The position numbers and the translations under genes were made by a program. A stretch of DNA of 64,000 nt, taken from Empedobacter stercoris. GTDB taxonomy: Bacteria > Bacteroidota > Bacteroidia > Flavobacteriales > Weeksellaceae. Under the pieces are notes generated by a model, which did no database searches, was not told the origin of the DNA, and saw nothing but the letters and a program-made list of their open reading frames with translations. This document shows, one piece after another, positions 8,060 through 16,643 of the stretch (its first letter is position 1; the number at the start of each line of letters is the position of its first letter). The stretch is from assembly GCF_025244765.1 (NCBI RefSeq), contig NZ_CP104209.1, positions 558,001 through 622,000 on the forward strand. Direction: 5' to 3'.

Positions 8060-9478
8060 TTAAAAATATTTCATCAAAAAATCAATTACCTTTTGGGTTG
8101 TAGAAGTATACGGATAATTAAGAAATTTGGATGGCGATAAAATACGATTTACGTGTAAGACTGGCTTCATGTGTGAAAAATCTTTAAACCCTTCATAACC
8201 AGTTGACGCACCAATTCCTGAATGATTAACTCCTCCAAATGGTAAATTCGGATGTAAAATATGAACTAAAGTTTCATTTATTACGACAGATCCTGAAGAT
8301 GTTTGATTTTTAACTTCTTCAATAAAAACCAAGTTATTAGAAAATAAATATAAAGCTAAAGGCTTTTCTTTCAAATTAATATACTCAATTACTTCATTAA
8401 TCTCTTTAAATGTATAGATAGGAAGTATTGGACCAAAAATTTCTTCATTTTCTATTAAAGCATCTTTCGGTATATCAATTAATAAAGTTGGTTTAATGTA
8501 TAGTTCATCCTCTTTATATTCATTTCCAAACGGGCATTTCGCACCTTTTTCTAAAGCATCGGTGATCAAATTTTTTAATCGATTGTAATTTTGAACATTT
8601 ACTATTCGAGCCAAATCCTCTGATTGAGAAGGATTTTTTCCAAAAATATTTTCGACATGTGTAATAAAAACATCTACAAATTGATCGCTGAACTCTTCTT
8701 TAATCACTATATAATCTGGCGCAATGCAAGTCTGTCCCAAATTGATCAATTTACCCCAAACAACTTTCTCTACCACTTCTTGCATCGGAATTGATCCATC
8801 AATAATCAAAGGCGATTTACCTCCTAATTCTAATGTCACAGAAGAAAGATGCTTAGCTCCTGCTTGCATTACAATTTTACCAACTTTCGGAGATCCTGTA
8901 AAATGAATATGGTCAAATTTTTTGGCTAATAAATAGGTGGTTTCATCAACTTGCCCTTCAATAACTGCAACATGATTTTGTTCAAAAACTTCGGATATAA
9001 TTTTATCAAGTAGTTTAGAAACATTTGGACAAAATTCTGAAGGCTTCAATATGGCTGTGTTTCCAGCTGAAATACATGCTACAAGATGTAGTAAACATAA
9101 CTGAAAAGGATAATTCCATGGCGAAATAATCAAACAATTACCTAAAGCTTCGGGCTGAATTTTTGCTTTCGAACCAAAAAAAAGAAGATTATTAGAAACA
9201 GATTTTATTTTCGACCAGCGATTCAACTTTTTTCGAAATAACCTAATTTCTGATAAAACAGGGAAAATTTCAGTTGAATCTGATTCAACTTTTGATTTTC
9301 TCAAATCAATAAACAATGCTTGCTCAATTTCAATTCGGTGATTAAGAATTGATTGTTCTAATTTTAGCAAAAATACTTTGCGTTGAGCAATAGTTAAATT
9401 TCGAATAGTTGATTTATTCTTGAATTGCAGTTCGTAAATCTTATCAATTTCCGTTTTAAAATCAGCCATTTTAAACAT
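8060..9478 (-). CDS. Aldehyde dehydrogenase family protein (class 3-like)
   Basis: 472 residues, slightly shorter than classical aldehyde dehydrogenases and typical of the class 3/coniferyl type. Visible landmarks are ISPWNYPFQL, the NAD-binding FTGSPKVGKIVM, the catalytic glutamate in LELGGKSP, the catalytic cysteine in NLGQTCIAPDY (about 245) and the C-terminal LPFGGVNHSGIG. It oxidises an aldehyde to an acid with NAD(P); class 3 members prefer long-chain or aromatic aldehydes. ATG at 9478 is used; ATG at 9469 (MADFKTE) is equally possible. It stands alone between the Rrf2 gene and the LysE gene. Confidence 0.9.
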   Translation of the reverse strand: MFKMADFKTEIDKIYELQFKNKSTIRNLTIAQRKVFLLKLEQSILNHRIEIEQALFIDLRKSKVESDSTEIFPVLSEIRLFRKKLNRWSKIKSVSNNLLFFGSKAKIQPEALGNCLIISPWNYPFQLCLLHLVACISAGNTAILKPSEFCPNVSKLLDKIISEVFEQNHVAVIEGQVDETTYLLAKKFDHIHFTGSPKVGKIVMQAGAKHLSSVTLELGGKSPLIIDGSIPMQEVVEKVVWGKLINLGQTCIAPDYIVIKEEFSDQFVDVFITHVENIFGKNPSQSEDLARIVNVQNYNRLKNLITDALEKGAKCPFGNEYKEDELYIKPTLLIDIPKDALIENEEIFGPILPIYTFKEINEVIEYINLKEKPLALYLFSNNLVFIEEVKNQTSSGSVVINETLVHILHPNLPFGGVNHSGIGASTGYEGFKDFSHMKPVLHVNRILSPSKFLNYPYTSTTQKVIDFLMKYF

Positions 9479-9636
9479 TTTAGAAATGTTAATTTAATGA
9501 TTTTTTTTGGAATTTTAGTTTATTTAATTCAATCGTAAAAATGAAAAAGCACTTTTTAAGATTAATTAAAGTTATTTTGAATGAATCTTAATAAATAAAG
9601 CGATAGAGAATACAATCTTTAGTTAGAAATAAATTC

Positions 9637-10275
9637 TTAGAGAAACAGTTGATAAATCGTCAAAATAGAAACTACGCTCGTTACACCGCCAATGACATAG
9701 TTGATATTTTTTAGAATAAATGAATTTTCTTCTGATTTTGAATTGAAAAATTTAAGATACAAACTAAAAATTATCATCGAACCAATCACTACGCCTAATG
9801 CAAAAATAGAGCTATTAGGTTGACCAAAAACCGTAATTTTATATGAAACTAAAGTTGCGCTTAAAAAGACATAAAAAGGTATCGGAAAAACATTTACAGC
9901 TGATAACAATAATCCATATAAAAACTTATTCTTCTGTTTGACATCTCCTTGTTGTTTTAGTCTTTTATTTTTCTTTTTTAGGTCTTGTTTTTTCGCAAAA
10001 AATAGAAAATATATCGTAATCATTACAAAAACTGTTAATCCTACTTGCCGGAAAATTTTAGTTACTTCTTCATTAAAATTAATGAATTTTGCTAAAAAAA
10101 TGGCTAAATAAACTTGAATCGCGATTGTAATTGCTGTTCCTAACATAAAGGTATATGCACTTTTAGTTCCTTCTTGTTTACCAATTTTCACCACCGTCAT
10201 ATTCAATAATCCAGGAATGGATGATCCAATAAAAGCTGTAAAAATTCCGATTAAAAGTAGTTCTAAATACTGCAT
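9637..10275 (-). CDS. LysE family transporter
   Basis: 212 residues, six predicted membrane helices. It begins YLELLLIGIFTAFIGSSIPGLLNMTVVKIGKQEG, with the loop between helix 1 and helix 2 (P-G-x-x-N) conserved in LysE/RhtB exporters. A lysine-rich cytoplasmic loop (KKQDLKKKNKRLKQQ, about 115-130) sits mid-protein. Members export amino acids or derivatives, but this flavobacterial branch has no proven substrate. Monocistronic. Confidence 0.8.
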   Translation of the reverse strand: MQYLELLLIGIFTAFIGSSIPGLLNMTVVKIGKQEGTKSAYTFMLGTAITIAIQVYLAIFLAKFINFNEEVTKIFRQVGLTVFVMITIYFLFFAKKQDLKKKNKRLKQQGDVKQKNKFLYGLLLSAVNVFPIPFYVFLSATLVSYKITVFGQPNSSIFALGVVIGSMIIFSLYLKFFNSKSEENSFILKNINYVIGGVTSVVSILTIYQLFL

Positions 10276-10344
10276 TAAGTTTTTGTAAAAAGGTCTGCAA
10301 AGTTAAGAAATATACTTTTCAATTAAAATTAAATACATAAAAAA

Positions 10345-10366
10345 AACCACTCCAAAAGGAGTGGTT
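10345..10366. terminator. Terminator downstream of valS
   Basis: AACCACTCC/GGAGTGGTT perfect 9-bp stem with AAAA loop; a run of A on the left becomes the T tract for valS on the minus strand. Confidence 0.85.
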
Positions 10367-10395
10367 AAATCTTTATACTAAAATCTAATCTAAGA

Positions 10396-13017
10396 TTATA
10401 AAGCTTGTAATTGCTCTTCGATTTGAGCAATTTTAGCCAATGTGTCTGCTTCTTTTTTTCGTTCTGCACCAATAACTTGTTCTGGCGCTCCAGCAACAAA
10501 TTTTTCATTAGATAATTTTTTACGAACAGAATTTAAGAAACCTTGATAGTATTCTAACTCTTTTTGTAATTTCTCGCGTTCAGCTTCAACATCAATATTA
10601 TCAGACATAGGAATCATAAATTCTAATGTACCTACACGGAAAGCAAAACCTTTTTCTGGTTTATCTCCAGTATTGAAGTTAGAAACATTTCCTAATTTCG
10701 AGAATACATCTACATAGATTTCGTTAGTAGCTTGTGTATCAGCAAAAACTTCTAATGCTTCTTTTGGAGACATTCCTTTTTCTGAACGTAAACCACGAAT
10801 TGCTGTTGTTGCTTCTTTCGTATTTTCAAAATTTTTGATAATCGTTTCATCAAAAGATGTAATTTCTGGATACTTCGAAACAATTAAAGCTTCGTCATCC
10901 GTTCTTTCAGCAATTAAATGCCAAATTTCTTCTGTTAAGAAAGGCATAAATGGATGTAAAACTTTCAATACATTTTCTAAATAACCAATCGTTGCATCAA
11001 ATGTTTTGCGATCAATTGGTTCTCCAAAAGTTGGTTTAATCACTTCTAAATACCACGAACAGAAATCATCCCAAATTAATTTATAGATTGCCATTAACGA
11101 ATCTGATAAACGGTATTGATCGTAGTTATGTTCGATATCTGCTAAGGTTTGTTGGAATTTATTTTCGAACCAGTTTACTGCTTTTGCTTGCGCTGTAGTT
11201 TGTTCTAAATCTTCTTTAACTTCCCAACCTTTAATTAAACGGAAAGCATTCCAAATTTTGTTGGCGAAGTTACGTCCTTGTAAACATAGCTCCACATCAA
11301 ATGGTAAATCATTTCCAGCAGGAGCTGTTAATAACATTCCCATACGCGTAGCATCGGCTCCGTACTCGTTCATTAACTCAATCGGATCTGGCGAATTCCC
11401 TAAAGATTTCGACATTTTACGACCTTGTTTGTCACGAACGATACCTGTGAAATATACATTTTCGAAAGGCAATTCGTTACGATATTCGTATCCAGCAACA
11501 ATCATACGTGCCACCCAAAAGAAAATAATATCTGGACCAGTTACTAAATCTTGTGTTGGATAGTAATAATTGATTTCTTCGTTTTCTGGATTATTGATTC
11601 CATCGAAAACTGAAATTGGCCATAACCAAGAAGAGAACCAAGTATCTAATGCATCTTCATCTTGACGTAAATCTTCAATAGTTAAAGCAGTATTTCCTGT
11701 TTTTTCTTGTGCTAATGGTAATGCTTCTTCTTTTGTTAAAGCAACAACGAAATCTTCGTTTCCTTCACCATAGAAAAATGCAGGAATTTGGTGTCCCCAC
11801 CATAATTGACGAGAAATGTTCCAATCTGTTACATTCTCCATCCAGTTACGATAGGTATTTTTAAATTTCGCTGGGTGAAATTTAATTGTGTCGTTCATTA
11901 CGTTATCTAATGCAGGTTTTGCTAAATCTGTCATTTTTAAGAACCATTGATTCGAGATTTTAGGCTCGATAACCGCTCCTGTTCTTTCAGATGTTCCTAC
12001 ATTATTTTTATAATCTTCTACTTTTTCAAGTAAACCTTTTTCTTCTAATTCTTTCTCAACTTCTTTACGCGCTTTGAAACGATCCATTCCGGCATAGTTT
12101 AATCCGTAATCGTTTAATTTTGCATCATCCGTAAAGATATCGATGAACTCTAAGTTGTGTTTCTTTCCTAATTCGTAGTCATTCGTATCATGAGCTGGCG
12201 TTACTTTTAAACATCCTGTTCCGAATTCTAAATCCACATACTCATCTTCGATGATATTTACCTCACGACCAACTAAAGGAACAATTACTTTTTGTCCTTT
12301 TAACCATTCGTAACGCTCATCGTTTGGATTGATACAAACAGCAGTATCCCCAAAAATAGTTTCTGGACGAGTTGTCGCTACAACGATATATTTGTCAGAA
12401 CCTACAACTTGATATTTTAAGTGGTATAATTTTCCGTTTTTCTCTTTGTAAACCACCTCTTCGTCAGAGATATTTGTTTTTGCTTCTGGATCCCAATTTA
12501 CCATGCGATACCCTCGATACACTAAACCTTTGTTGTATAAATCGATAAATACACGTTGAACAGATTCAGATAAATCAGGATCCATTGTAAATTTTGTACG
12601 ATCCCAATCACAAGAAGCACCTAATTTCTTTAATTGATCCAAGATGATACCACCATGCTTATGTGTCCAATCCCAAGCGTGTTCTAAGAATTTTTCGCGT
12701 CCGATATCAAATTTAGAAACACCTTCTTCTTTTAATTTCGCAACTACTTTTGCCTCAGTAGCAATTGAAGCATGGTCTGTTCCGGGAACCCAACATGCAT
12801 TGAAGCCACGCATACGTGCACGACGAATCAAAACGTCTTGAATCGTGTTATTTAACATATGTCCCATATGTAAGACACCTGTGACGTTTGGCGGTGGAAT
12901 TACAATTGTGTAAGCTTTTCTTTGGTCTGGTGTAGATTTAAAATATTTTTTCTCCATCCAGTATTCATACCATTTTCCTTCTACCTCTGTCGGCGTATAT
13001 TTCGATGCGATTTCCAT
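10396..13017 (-). CDS. valS: Valyl-tRNA synthetase
   Basis: 873 residues, full length. Class I signatures are present: the HIGH-type motif in [15 protein letters not shown] (about 40-54) and KMSKS in [10 protein letters not shown] (about 540). The editing domain (CP1) with [13 protein letters not shown], the WWGHQIPA zone, the anticodon-binding domain and a short C-terminal coiled coil ([29 protein letters not shown]) follow in order. It charges tRNA-Val with valine. Divergent or convergent neighbours have their own signals, so it is probably a single-gene transcript. Confidence 0.97.
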   Translation of the reverse strand: MEIASKYTPTEVEGKWYEYWMEKKYFKSTPDQRKAYTIVIPPPNVTGVLHMGHMLNNTIQDVLIRRARMRGFNACWVPGTDHASIATEAKVVAKLKEEGVSKFDIGREKFLEHAWDWTHKHGGIILDQLKKLGASCDWDRTKFTMDPDLSESVQRVFIDLYNKGLVYRGYRMVNWDPEAKTNISDEEVVYKEKNGKLYHLKYQVVGSDKYIVVATTRPETIFGDTAVCINPNDERYEWLKGQKVIVPLVGREVNIIEDEYVDLEFGTGCLKVTPAHDTNDYELGKKHNLEFIDIFTDDAKLNDYGLNYAGMDRFKARKEVEKELEEKGLLEKVEDYKNNVGTSERTGAVIEPKISNQWFLKMTDLAKPALDNVMNDTIKFHPAKFKNTYRNWMENVTDWNISRQLWWGHQIPAFFYGEGNEDFVVALTKEEALPLAQEKTGNTALTIEDLRQDEDALDTWFSSWLWPISVFDGINNPENEEINYYYPTQDLVTGPDIIFFWVARMIVAGYEYRNELPFENVYFTGIVRDKQGRKMSKSLGNSPDPIELMNEYGADATRMGMLLTAPAGNDLPFDVELCLQGRNFANKIWNAFRLIKGWEVKEDLEQTTAQAKAVNWFENKFQQTLADIEHNYDQYRLSDSLMAIYKLIWDDFCSWYLEVIKPTFGEPIDRKTFDATIGYLENVLKVLHPFMPFLTEEIWHLIAERTDDEALIVSKYPEITSFDETIIKNFENTKEATTAIRGLRSEKGMSPKEALEVFADTQATNEIYVDVFSKLGNVSNFNTGDKPEKGFAFRVGTLEFMIPMSDNIDVEAEREKLQKELEYYQGFLNSVRKKLSNEKFVAGAPEQVIGAERKKEADTLAKIAQIEEQLQAL

Positions 13018-13096
13018 TATTTATTTATAACTTAAAAACAAATTTGGGCAAATTTACACAATCTGCCCAATATTTCTTAACTAATAAAGAATTTGT

Positions 13097-13756
13097 TTAT
13101 TTATTCAACAACTCGATAAGTAAAATTAAATCTTGCTCTTTTTTCAGATTAAGTTTATTATTATTTACAATTTCTGCTACGTTTTTATCAGTAAATTCTC
13201 CAAACTTTTTTGTTGATTTTGGTACGTTAAACAATTTATCATCAAATCCAATCTGTAATTTATCTTGTTTATAATAACTTGTTTTATTTGAAGCATTTAA
13301 ACCACTTGCTCCTAATCCATCAATTCCATCTATCGTTAACTTTTTGTAAAGTACTATTTTAGCATCCATTGGTGTTAATACTTGCAAATACCTTGAAGAC
13401 ACCACACTTCCTTCTATAAAATTTACATACTTATAAATTTTCCCATTGTCAAACCTAATTATTTGATCAGAATATTTATTCATTTTATATAAATAACCAT
13501 CGCGTAAAAATTCGAAATCATCAAATAAGGCATTATATCTAAAATTTTCTTTTTCTTTGAAGCCATCAATACTCGCAGGTAAAAAGTTTACATCAAAATA
13601 CTCATTCTTATTTGTAGAACCATCTGTATATTTTTGTTGTTTCAATTCTGCTACTAACGTTTGCAAATTATATTCATTAACAGTTGCTGTTGAAGATATC
13701 TGCGCATCGACACTATTAAAAGTTAAAAGTAATAATGGAATAATTACTGTTTTCAT
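13097..13756 (-). CDS. Exported protein of unknown function
   Basis: 219 residues with a signal peptide (about 1-19, cleavage near VDAQ). The mature part is rich in Tyr, Lys and Asn with no recognisable enzymatic motif; FRYNALFDDFEFLRDGYLYKMNKY and YKYVNFIEGSVVSSRYLQVL look like alternating beta strands. It is transcribed towards valS from a point 47 nt from the divergent DUF1573 reading frame region. Probably periplasmic or outer-membrane associated; function unknown. Confidence 0.7.
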   Translation of the reverse strand: MKTVIIPLLLLTFNSVDAQISSTATVNEYNLQTLVAELKQQKYTDGSTNKNEYFDVNFLPASIDGFKEKENFRYNALFDDFEFLRDGYLYKMNKYSDQIIRFDNGKIYKYVNFIEGSVVSSRYLQVLTPMDAKIVLYKKLTIDGIDGLGASGLNASNKTSYYKQDKLQIGFDDKLFNVPKSTKKFGEFTDKNVAEIVNNNKLNLKKEQDLILLIELLNK

Positions 13757-13817
13757 ATTAATGTTTTTTTATACTTACTAAAATACAAAAAAAGCATTCT
13801 TTTTTGGATTATTTGCT

Positions 13818-13825
13818 TAACTTTG
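13818..13825 (+). promoter_or_regulatory. -7 element TAACTTTG of the DUF1573 gene
   Basis: Exact TAnnTTTG match 20 nt upstream of the start codon at 13846; no well-spaced -33 TTTG was seen. It supports starting the gene at 13846 rather than at the in-frame TTG at 13804, which lies upstream of this element. Confidence 0.45.
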
Positions 13826-13845
13826 ATTATAAATTAATTATCGTT

Positions 13846-14211
13846 ATGAAAAAATTAATGTTTGTAAGTGTTTTTGCATTAGGTATTTCGAGTGCATTTG
13901 CTCAAACGCTTAGTTTAGATAAAGAAGAAATTCAATTTGGGAATATTAAATTGAATACAGATGTTACTTCAAAAATTAAAGTAACAAATACAGGAGACAA
14001 GCCTTTAGTTCTTAAAAGTGTTGTAGGATCTTGTGGATGTACAGCTCCTGATTACCCTAAAACCCCAATAGCTCCAGGCGCATCTGCAGATATCACAGTA
14101 AAATATTCGAGTGGTTCTATGGCAGGGGATTTTAATAAATCTGTCACAATCACATCTAATGATGCAACCTCTTCTCGTAAAATCTTCAGAGTAAAAGGTA
14201 AAGCACAATAA
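13846..14211 (+). CDS. DUF1573 domain-containing exported protein
   Basis: 121 residues from ATG at 13846 (MKKLMFVSVFALG). A signal peptide ends at about residue 20 (SSAFAQ). The rest is a single Ig-like (ASH/MSP-type) domain with the DUF1573 signature: FGNIKLNTDVTSKIKVTNTGDKPLVLKSV followed by GSCGCTAPDYPKTPIAPGA, in which the CxC near residue 65 is diagnostic. Such proteins are abundant in flavobacterial envelopes; their role is not established. Single gene with a strong terminator. Confidence 0.85.
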   Translation: MKKLMFVSVFALGISSAFAQTLSLDKEEIQFGNIKLNTDVTSKIKVTNTGDKPLVLKSVVGSCGCTAPDYPKTPIAPGASADITVKYSSGSMAGDFNKSVTITSNDATSSRKIFRVKGKAQ

Positions 14212-14216
14212 TACTT

Positions 14217-14244
14217 AAAGCAAGCTAATTAGCTTGCTTTTTTT
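14217..14244. terminator. Bidirectional terminator overlapping a stop codon
   Basis: AAAGCAAGCTAA/TTAGCTTGCTTT, a perfect 12-bp palindrome plus T tract. The TAG stop of the convergent membrane protein gene (14225-14227) lies inside the stem. Confidence 0.85.
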
Positions 14245-15886
14245 GTTCTTGCATCAAAAATTCAGTTATTTTTTTTCGTTCATTTTCATTCATCTGAACA
14301 AAATAAAATCCATTTTTCACATTTAAAGAATCTATTTGTTGCGGATAACCATTATATATTAAATAACTATTCAAAGTCGAAGTACTAATCGCAGGTACAG
14401 GAGAGTTATAAATCAAGGGATAATTTGTAGGGTAATTATATAAAATATTTCCTATTTTTTTTTCTAATGTTGGTATTTCTCTGTAAGTACCTGGCTGTAA
14501 AAGTTGCTTTAATTCTATTTTTTTTTGATAAGAAAAAGATCGTATTGAATTTGAACTTAATCTACCTAAGTTTGGAAATAAAATAAAAAGAGAAACTGCA
14601 AAGACACCTAAAAAACTTATTCCTTTTGAAAACTGAAAATAGGTTTTATGATTAAAAATACTTAAAATTAGTACAACATCAATAACCAAAATATCTAAAA
14701 GAAATCTAAATTGAGGCGATAAAAATAGCATTGCAAATAACTTTATCCAGCAACAAAATATTAATAATTGAATGGTCGATTTTTTGTAGAAAAAACTAAT
14801 TATTGTTGTTAAAAGTGTAAATCCTATAATGAATAATAATATAATTGACCGCACAGCATTCTGAAACAAAATTGCATATAAATATTCAAATGAATTCATT
14901 TTCATTACCTCTTCAAATGTAAAAGAATCCTTTAGAGGAATAAACTTTCCATTTAATTTCGAGATATCATACATACTTTTCGGCGAACTCCATTGGAGAT
15001 TTTCAATAGAACTGAAGCTTATAGGAAATAAAGGATTTGAAGAAACAATAATTCCTTTGCAACAAAACAAAAAAGTAAAAAATATGATTAAAAGAATGTT
15101 TTTATCCTTCAAAAATCTATATTCTTTATTCTTCAAATATTCAATTAAGAAAAAAATCAGTAGAAAAATGCTAATTGGTTTTATGACAACCAAAATTGTC
15201 GAATAAAATAAATAGTCTGAAACTTTTCCTTTTTGATTTAAATATTCATTAATTAGTAAAATTGTTATAACAAAAACAGGTAAATCGGGAGAAGGAGAAT
15301 TTAAAAAAAATAAAAACAAAGTGTTAAAAAACAACAATTTGTAGCACTTTTTATCAAATACATATAAATTAAAAACAATAAATAAACTTATGTTTAATCG
15401 ATAATAAACATCCAAACTCTCGTTAACAGCAGCTTGTAAAATATGCCAAAAACTATTTTGTGCTAAAACCCATTCTAAATTAGAAAGTCCCTTTACAAAA
15501 CCAGCAAAATCCAACCATTTTATCGTCGGAATGTAGTAACCAAAATGGTCTAAAATAAACGGATAAGTTGTTGCAACCAACAAGCCTAAAAAAGAAAATA
15601 TATAAAAATATCGTGAAATATTTCTCAACTCTTTCACATATTTTTGAACCTCTTTTCTATGATAAATTAAGGAAAGAATAGAAATAAGAATTAAAATTGC
15701 TTCGTAAGTAAAATTTAAAGGGATAAAAAATGCAAGTAGAAAACTGAGAAGTCCTACTCCTATCATCCCGTTCAAAATAACAAAAGAAATTGACGAATTT
15801 ATTTTTGGGAATATTTTTTGAAAAAGGAATCCAAATCCTAAAAAATATAAGAGTAATAACGTTGAAAATATTAATTGCGCAATCAT
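14225..15886 (-). CDS. Large polytopic membrane protein (LIC_10190-like)
   Basis: 553 residues with about a dozen hydrophobic helices and little soluble sequence, the last ~90 residues being a polar tail (from FSYQKKIELKQLL). The organisation resembles flavobacterial membrane proteins of the LIC_10190 type and glycosyltransferase-like proteins of the GT-C fold; a segment DHFGYYIPTIKWLDFAG after helix 4 may be the extracytoplasmic active loop, but no DxD-type motif is clear. It is the second gene after the DtxR-type regulator, overlapping it by one base (TAATG), so they are co-transcribed. Substrate unknown. Confidence 0.65.
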   Translation of the reverse strand: MIAQLIFSTLLLLYFLGFGFLFQKIFPKINSSISFVILNGMIGVGLLSFLLAFFIPLNFTYEAILILISILSLIYHRKEVQKYVKELRNISRYFYIFSFLGLLVATTYPFILDHFGYYIPTIKWLDFAGFVKGLSNLEWVLAQNSFWHILQAAVNESLDVYYRLNISLFIVFNLYVFDKKCYKLLFFNTLFLFFLNSPSPDLPVFVITILLINEYLNQKGKVSDYLFYSTILVVIKPISIFLLIFFLIEYLKNKEYRFLKDKNILLIIFFTFLFCCKGIIVSSNPLFPISFSSIENLQWSSPKSMYDISKLNGKFIPLKDSFTFEEVMKMNSFEYLYAILFQNAVRSIILLFIIGFTLLTTIISFFYKKSTIQLLIFCCWIKLFAMLFLSPQFRFLLDILVIDVVLILSIFNHKTYFQFSKGISFLGVFAVSLFILFPNLGRLSSNSIRSFSYQKKIELKQLLQPGTYREIPTLEKKIGNILYNYPTNYPLIYNSPVPAISTSTLNSYLIYNGYPQQIDSLNVKNGFYFVQMNENERKKITEFLMQEQKKQAN

Positions 15887-16542
15887 TATTTACCTAACAA
15901 CCTTGACGTTACATGATTACTAAAAGTTTCAACTTCATTTGTTTCAAGAAATTCTACCGTCATAGTTCCATCAAATTCCTCAATTGAAATGATCTTTATT
16001 TTATCATTTAGCTGAATGTTTTTCGAATTCAGATATTTTAAAAATTCATCCGAAGAACCTATAACAGCACAAATTTCAACTAAATCTCCTTTTTGAAATT
16101 CAGACAATTTTTTATAGTGAACAAACTCTACATTTCCATATTTATCTGGAATTGGCGAGCCATGTGGATCTAATTTGGGATAATTTAAAATTTCATCCAT
16201 TTTATCAAAAAAAGAAGGACTTTGAATATGTTCTATTTGCTCTGCAATTTCATGTACTTCTTCCCAACCAAATCCCATTTTTTCGACCAAAAACATTTCC
16301 GTTAATCGATGTTTTCGTACAATCAAAGATGCTTTCAAAATTCCTTTATCAGATAACCGAAGTGGTTTATACGATTCATAGATCACCAATTCTTTTTCAG
16401 CTAATTTTTTCATCATACTATTTACCGTAGGCATTTTTATCTCTAAATGCTTACTTAACTCTTTTACATTAACTTCTCCTTTTCCATTTCCAGATAAATG
16501 AAATAATGCTTTTAAGTAATTTTCTTCGACTAATGAATTCAT
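15886..16542 (-). CDS. DtxR/MntR family metal-dependent transcriptional regulator
   Basis: 218 residues in the DtxR layout: an N-terminal winged helix (NSLVEENYLKALFHLSGNGKGEVNVKELSKHLEIKMPTVNSMMKKLAEK), a dimerisation and metal-binding domain with conserved HRLTEMFLVEKMGFGWEEVHEIAEQIEHIQS (His and Glu ligands about 78-110), the DPHGSPIPD motif, then a C-terminal FeoA/SH3-like domain (LSEFQKGDLVEICAVIG). With Mn or Fe bound it is expected to repress. It is divergent from a TonB receptor whose promoter contains DtxR-like palindromes (16603-16634), its most probable target. Confidence 0.9.
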   Translation of the reverse strand: MNSLVEENYLKALFHLSGNGKGEVNVKELSKHLEIKMPTVNSMMKKLAEKELVIYESYKPLRLSDKGILKASLIVRKHRLTEMFLVEKMGFGWEEVHEIAEQIEHIQSPSFFDKMDEILNYPKLDPHGSPIPDKYGNVEFVHYKKLSEFQKGDLVEICAVIGSSDEFLKYLNSKNIQLNDKIKIISIEEFDGTMTVEFLETNEVETFSNHVTSRLLGK

Positions 16543-16602
16543 AAAACAAATATAACTGAAAATATAGAAAATTATTTAAATTTCATTTAATAAATATTTT
16601 TA

Positions 16603-16634
16603 TTAGATTTGTCTAACTTTTAAATTAGCCTAAT
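16603..16634 (+). promoter_or_regulatory. -7 element with two DtxR-like palindromes
   Basis: TTAGA-TTTG-TCTAA (16603-16616) and ATTAG-C-CTAAT (16624-16634) are both perfect inverted repeats. The second contains TTAGCCTAA, the core of the DtxR consensus. The first overlaps TAGATTTG (16604-16611), an exact TAnnTTTG -7 element, 32 nt before the TonB receptor start. Their position suggests direct blocking of RNA polymerase by the divergent regulator. Confidence 0.55.
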
Positions 16635-16643
16635 AAATATCGC

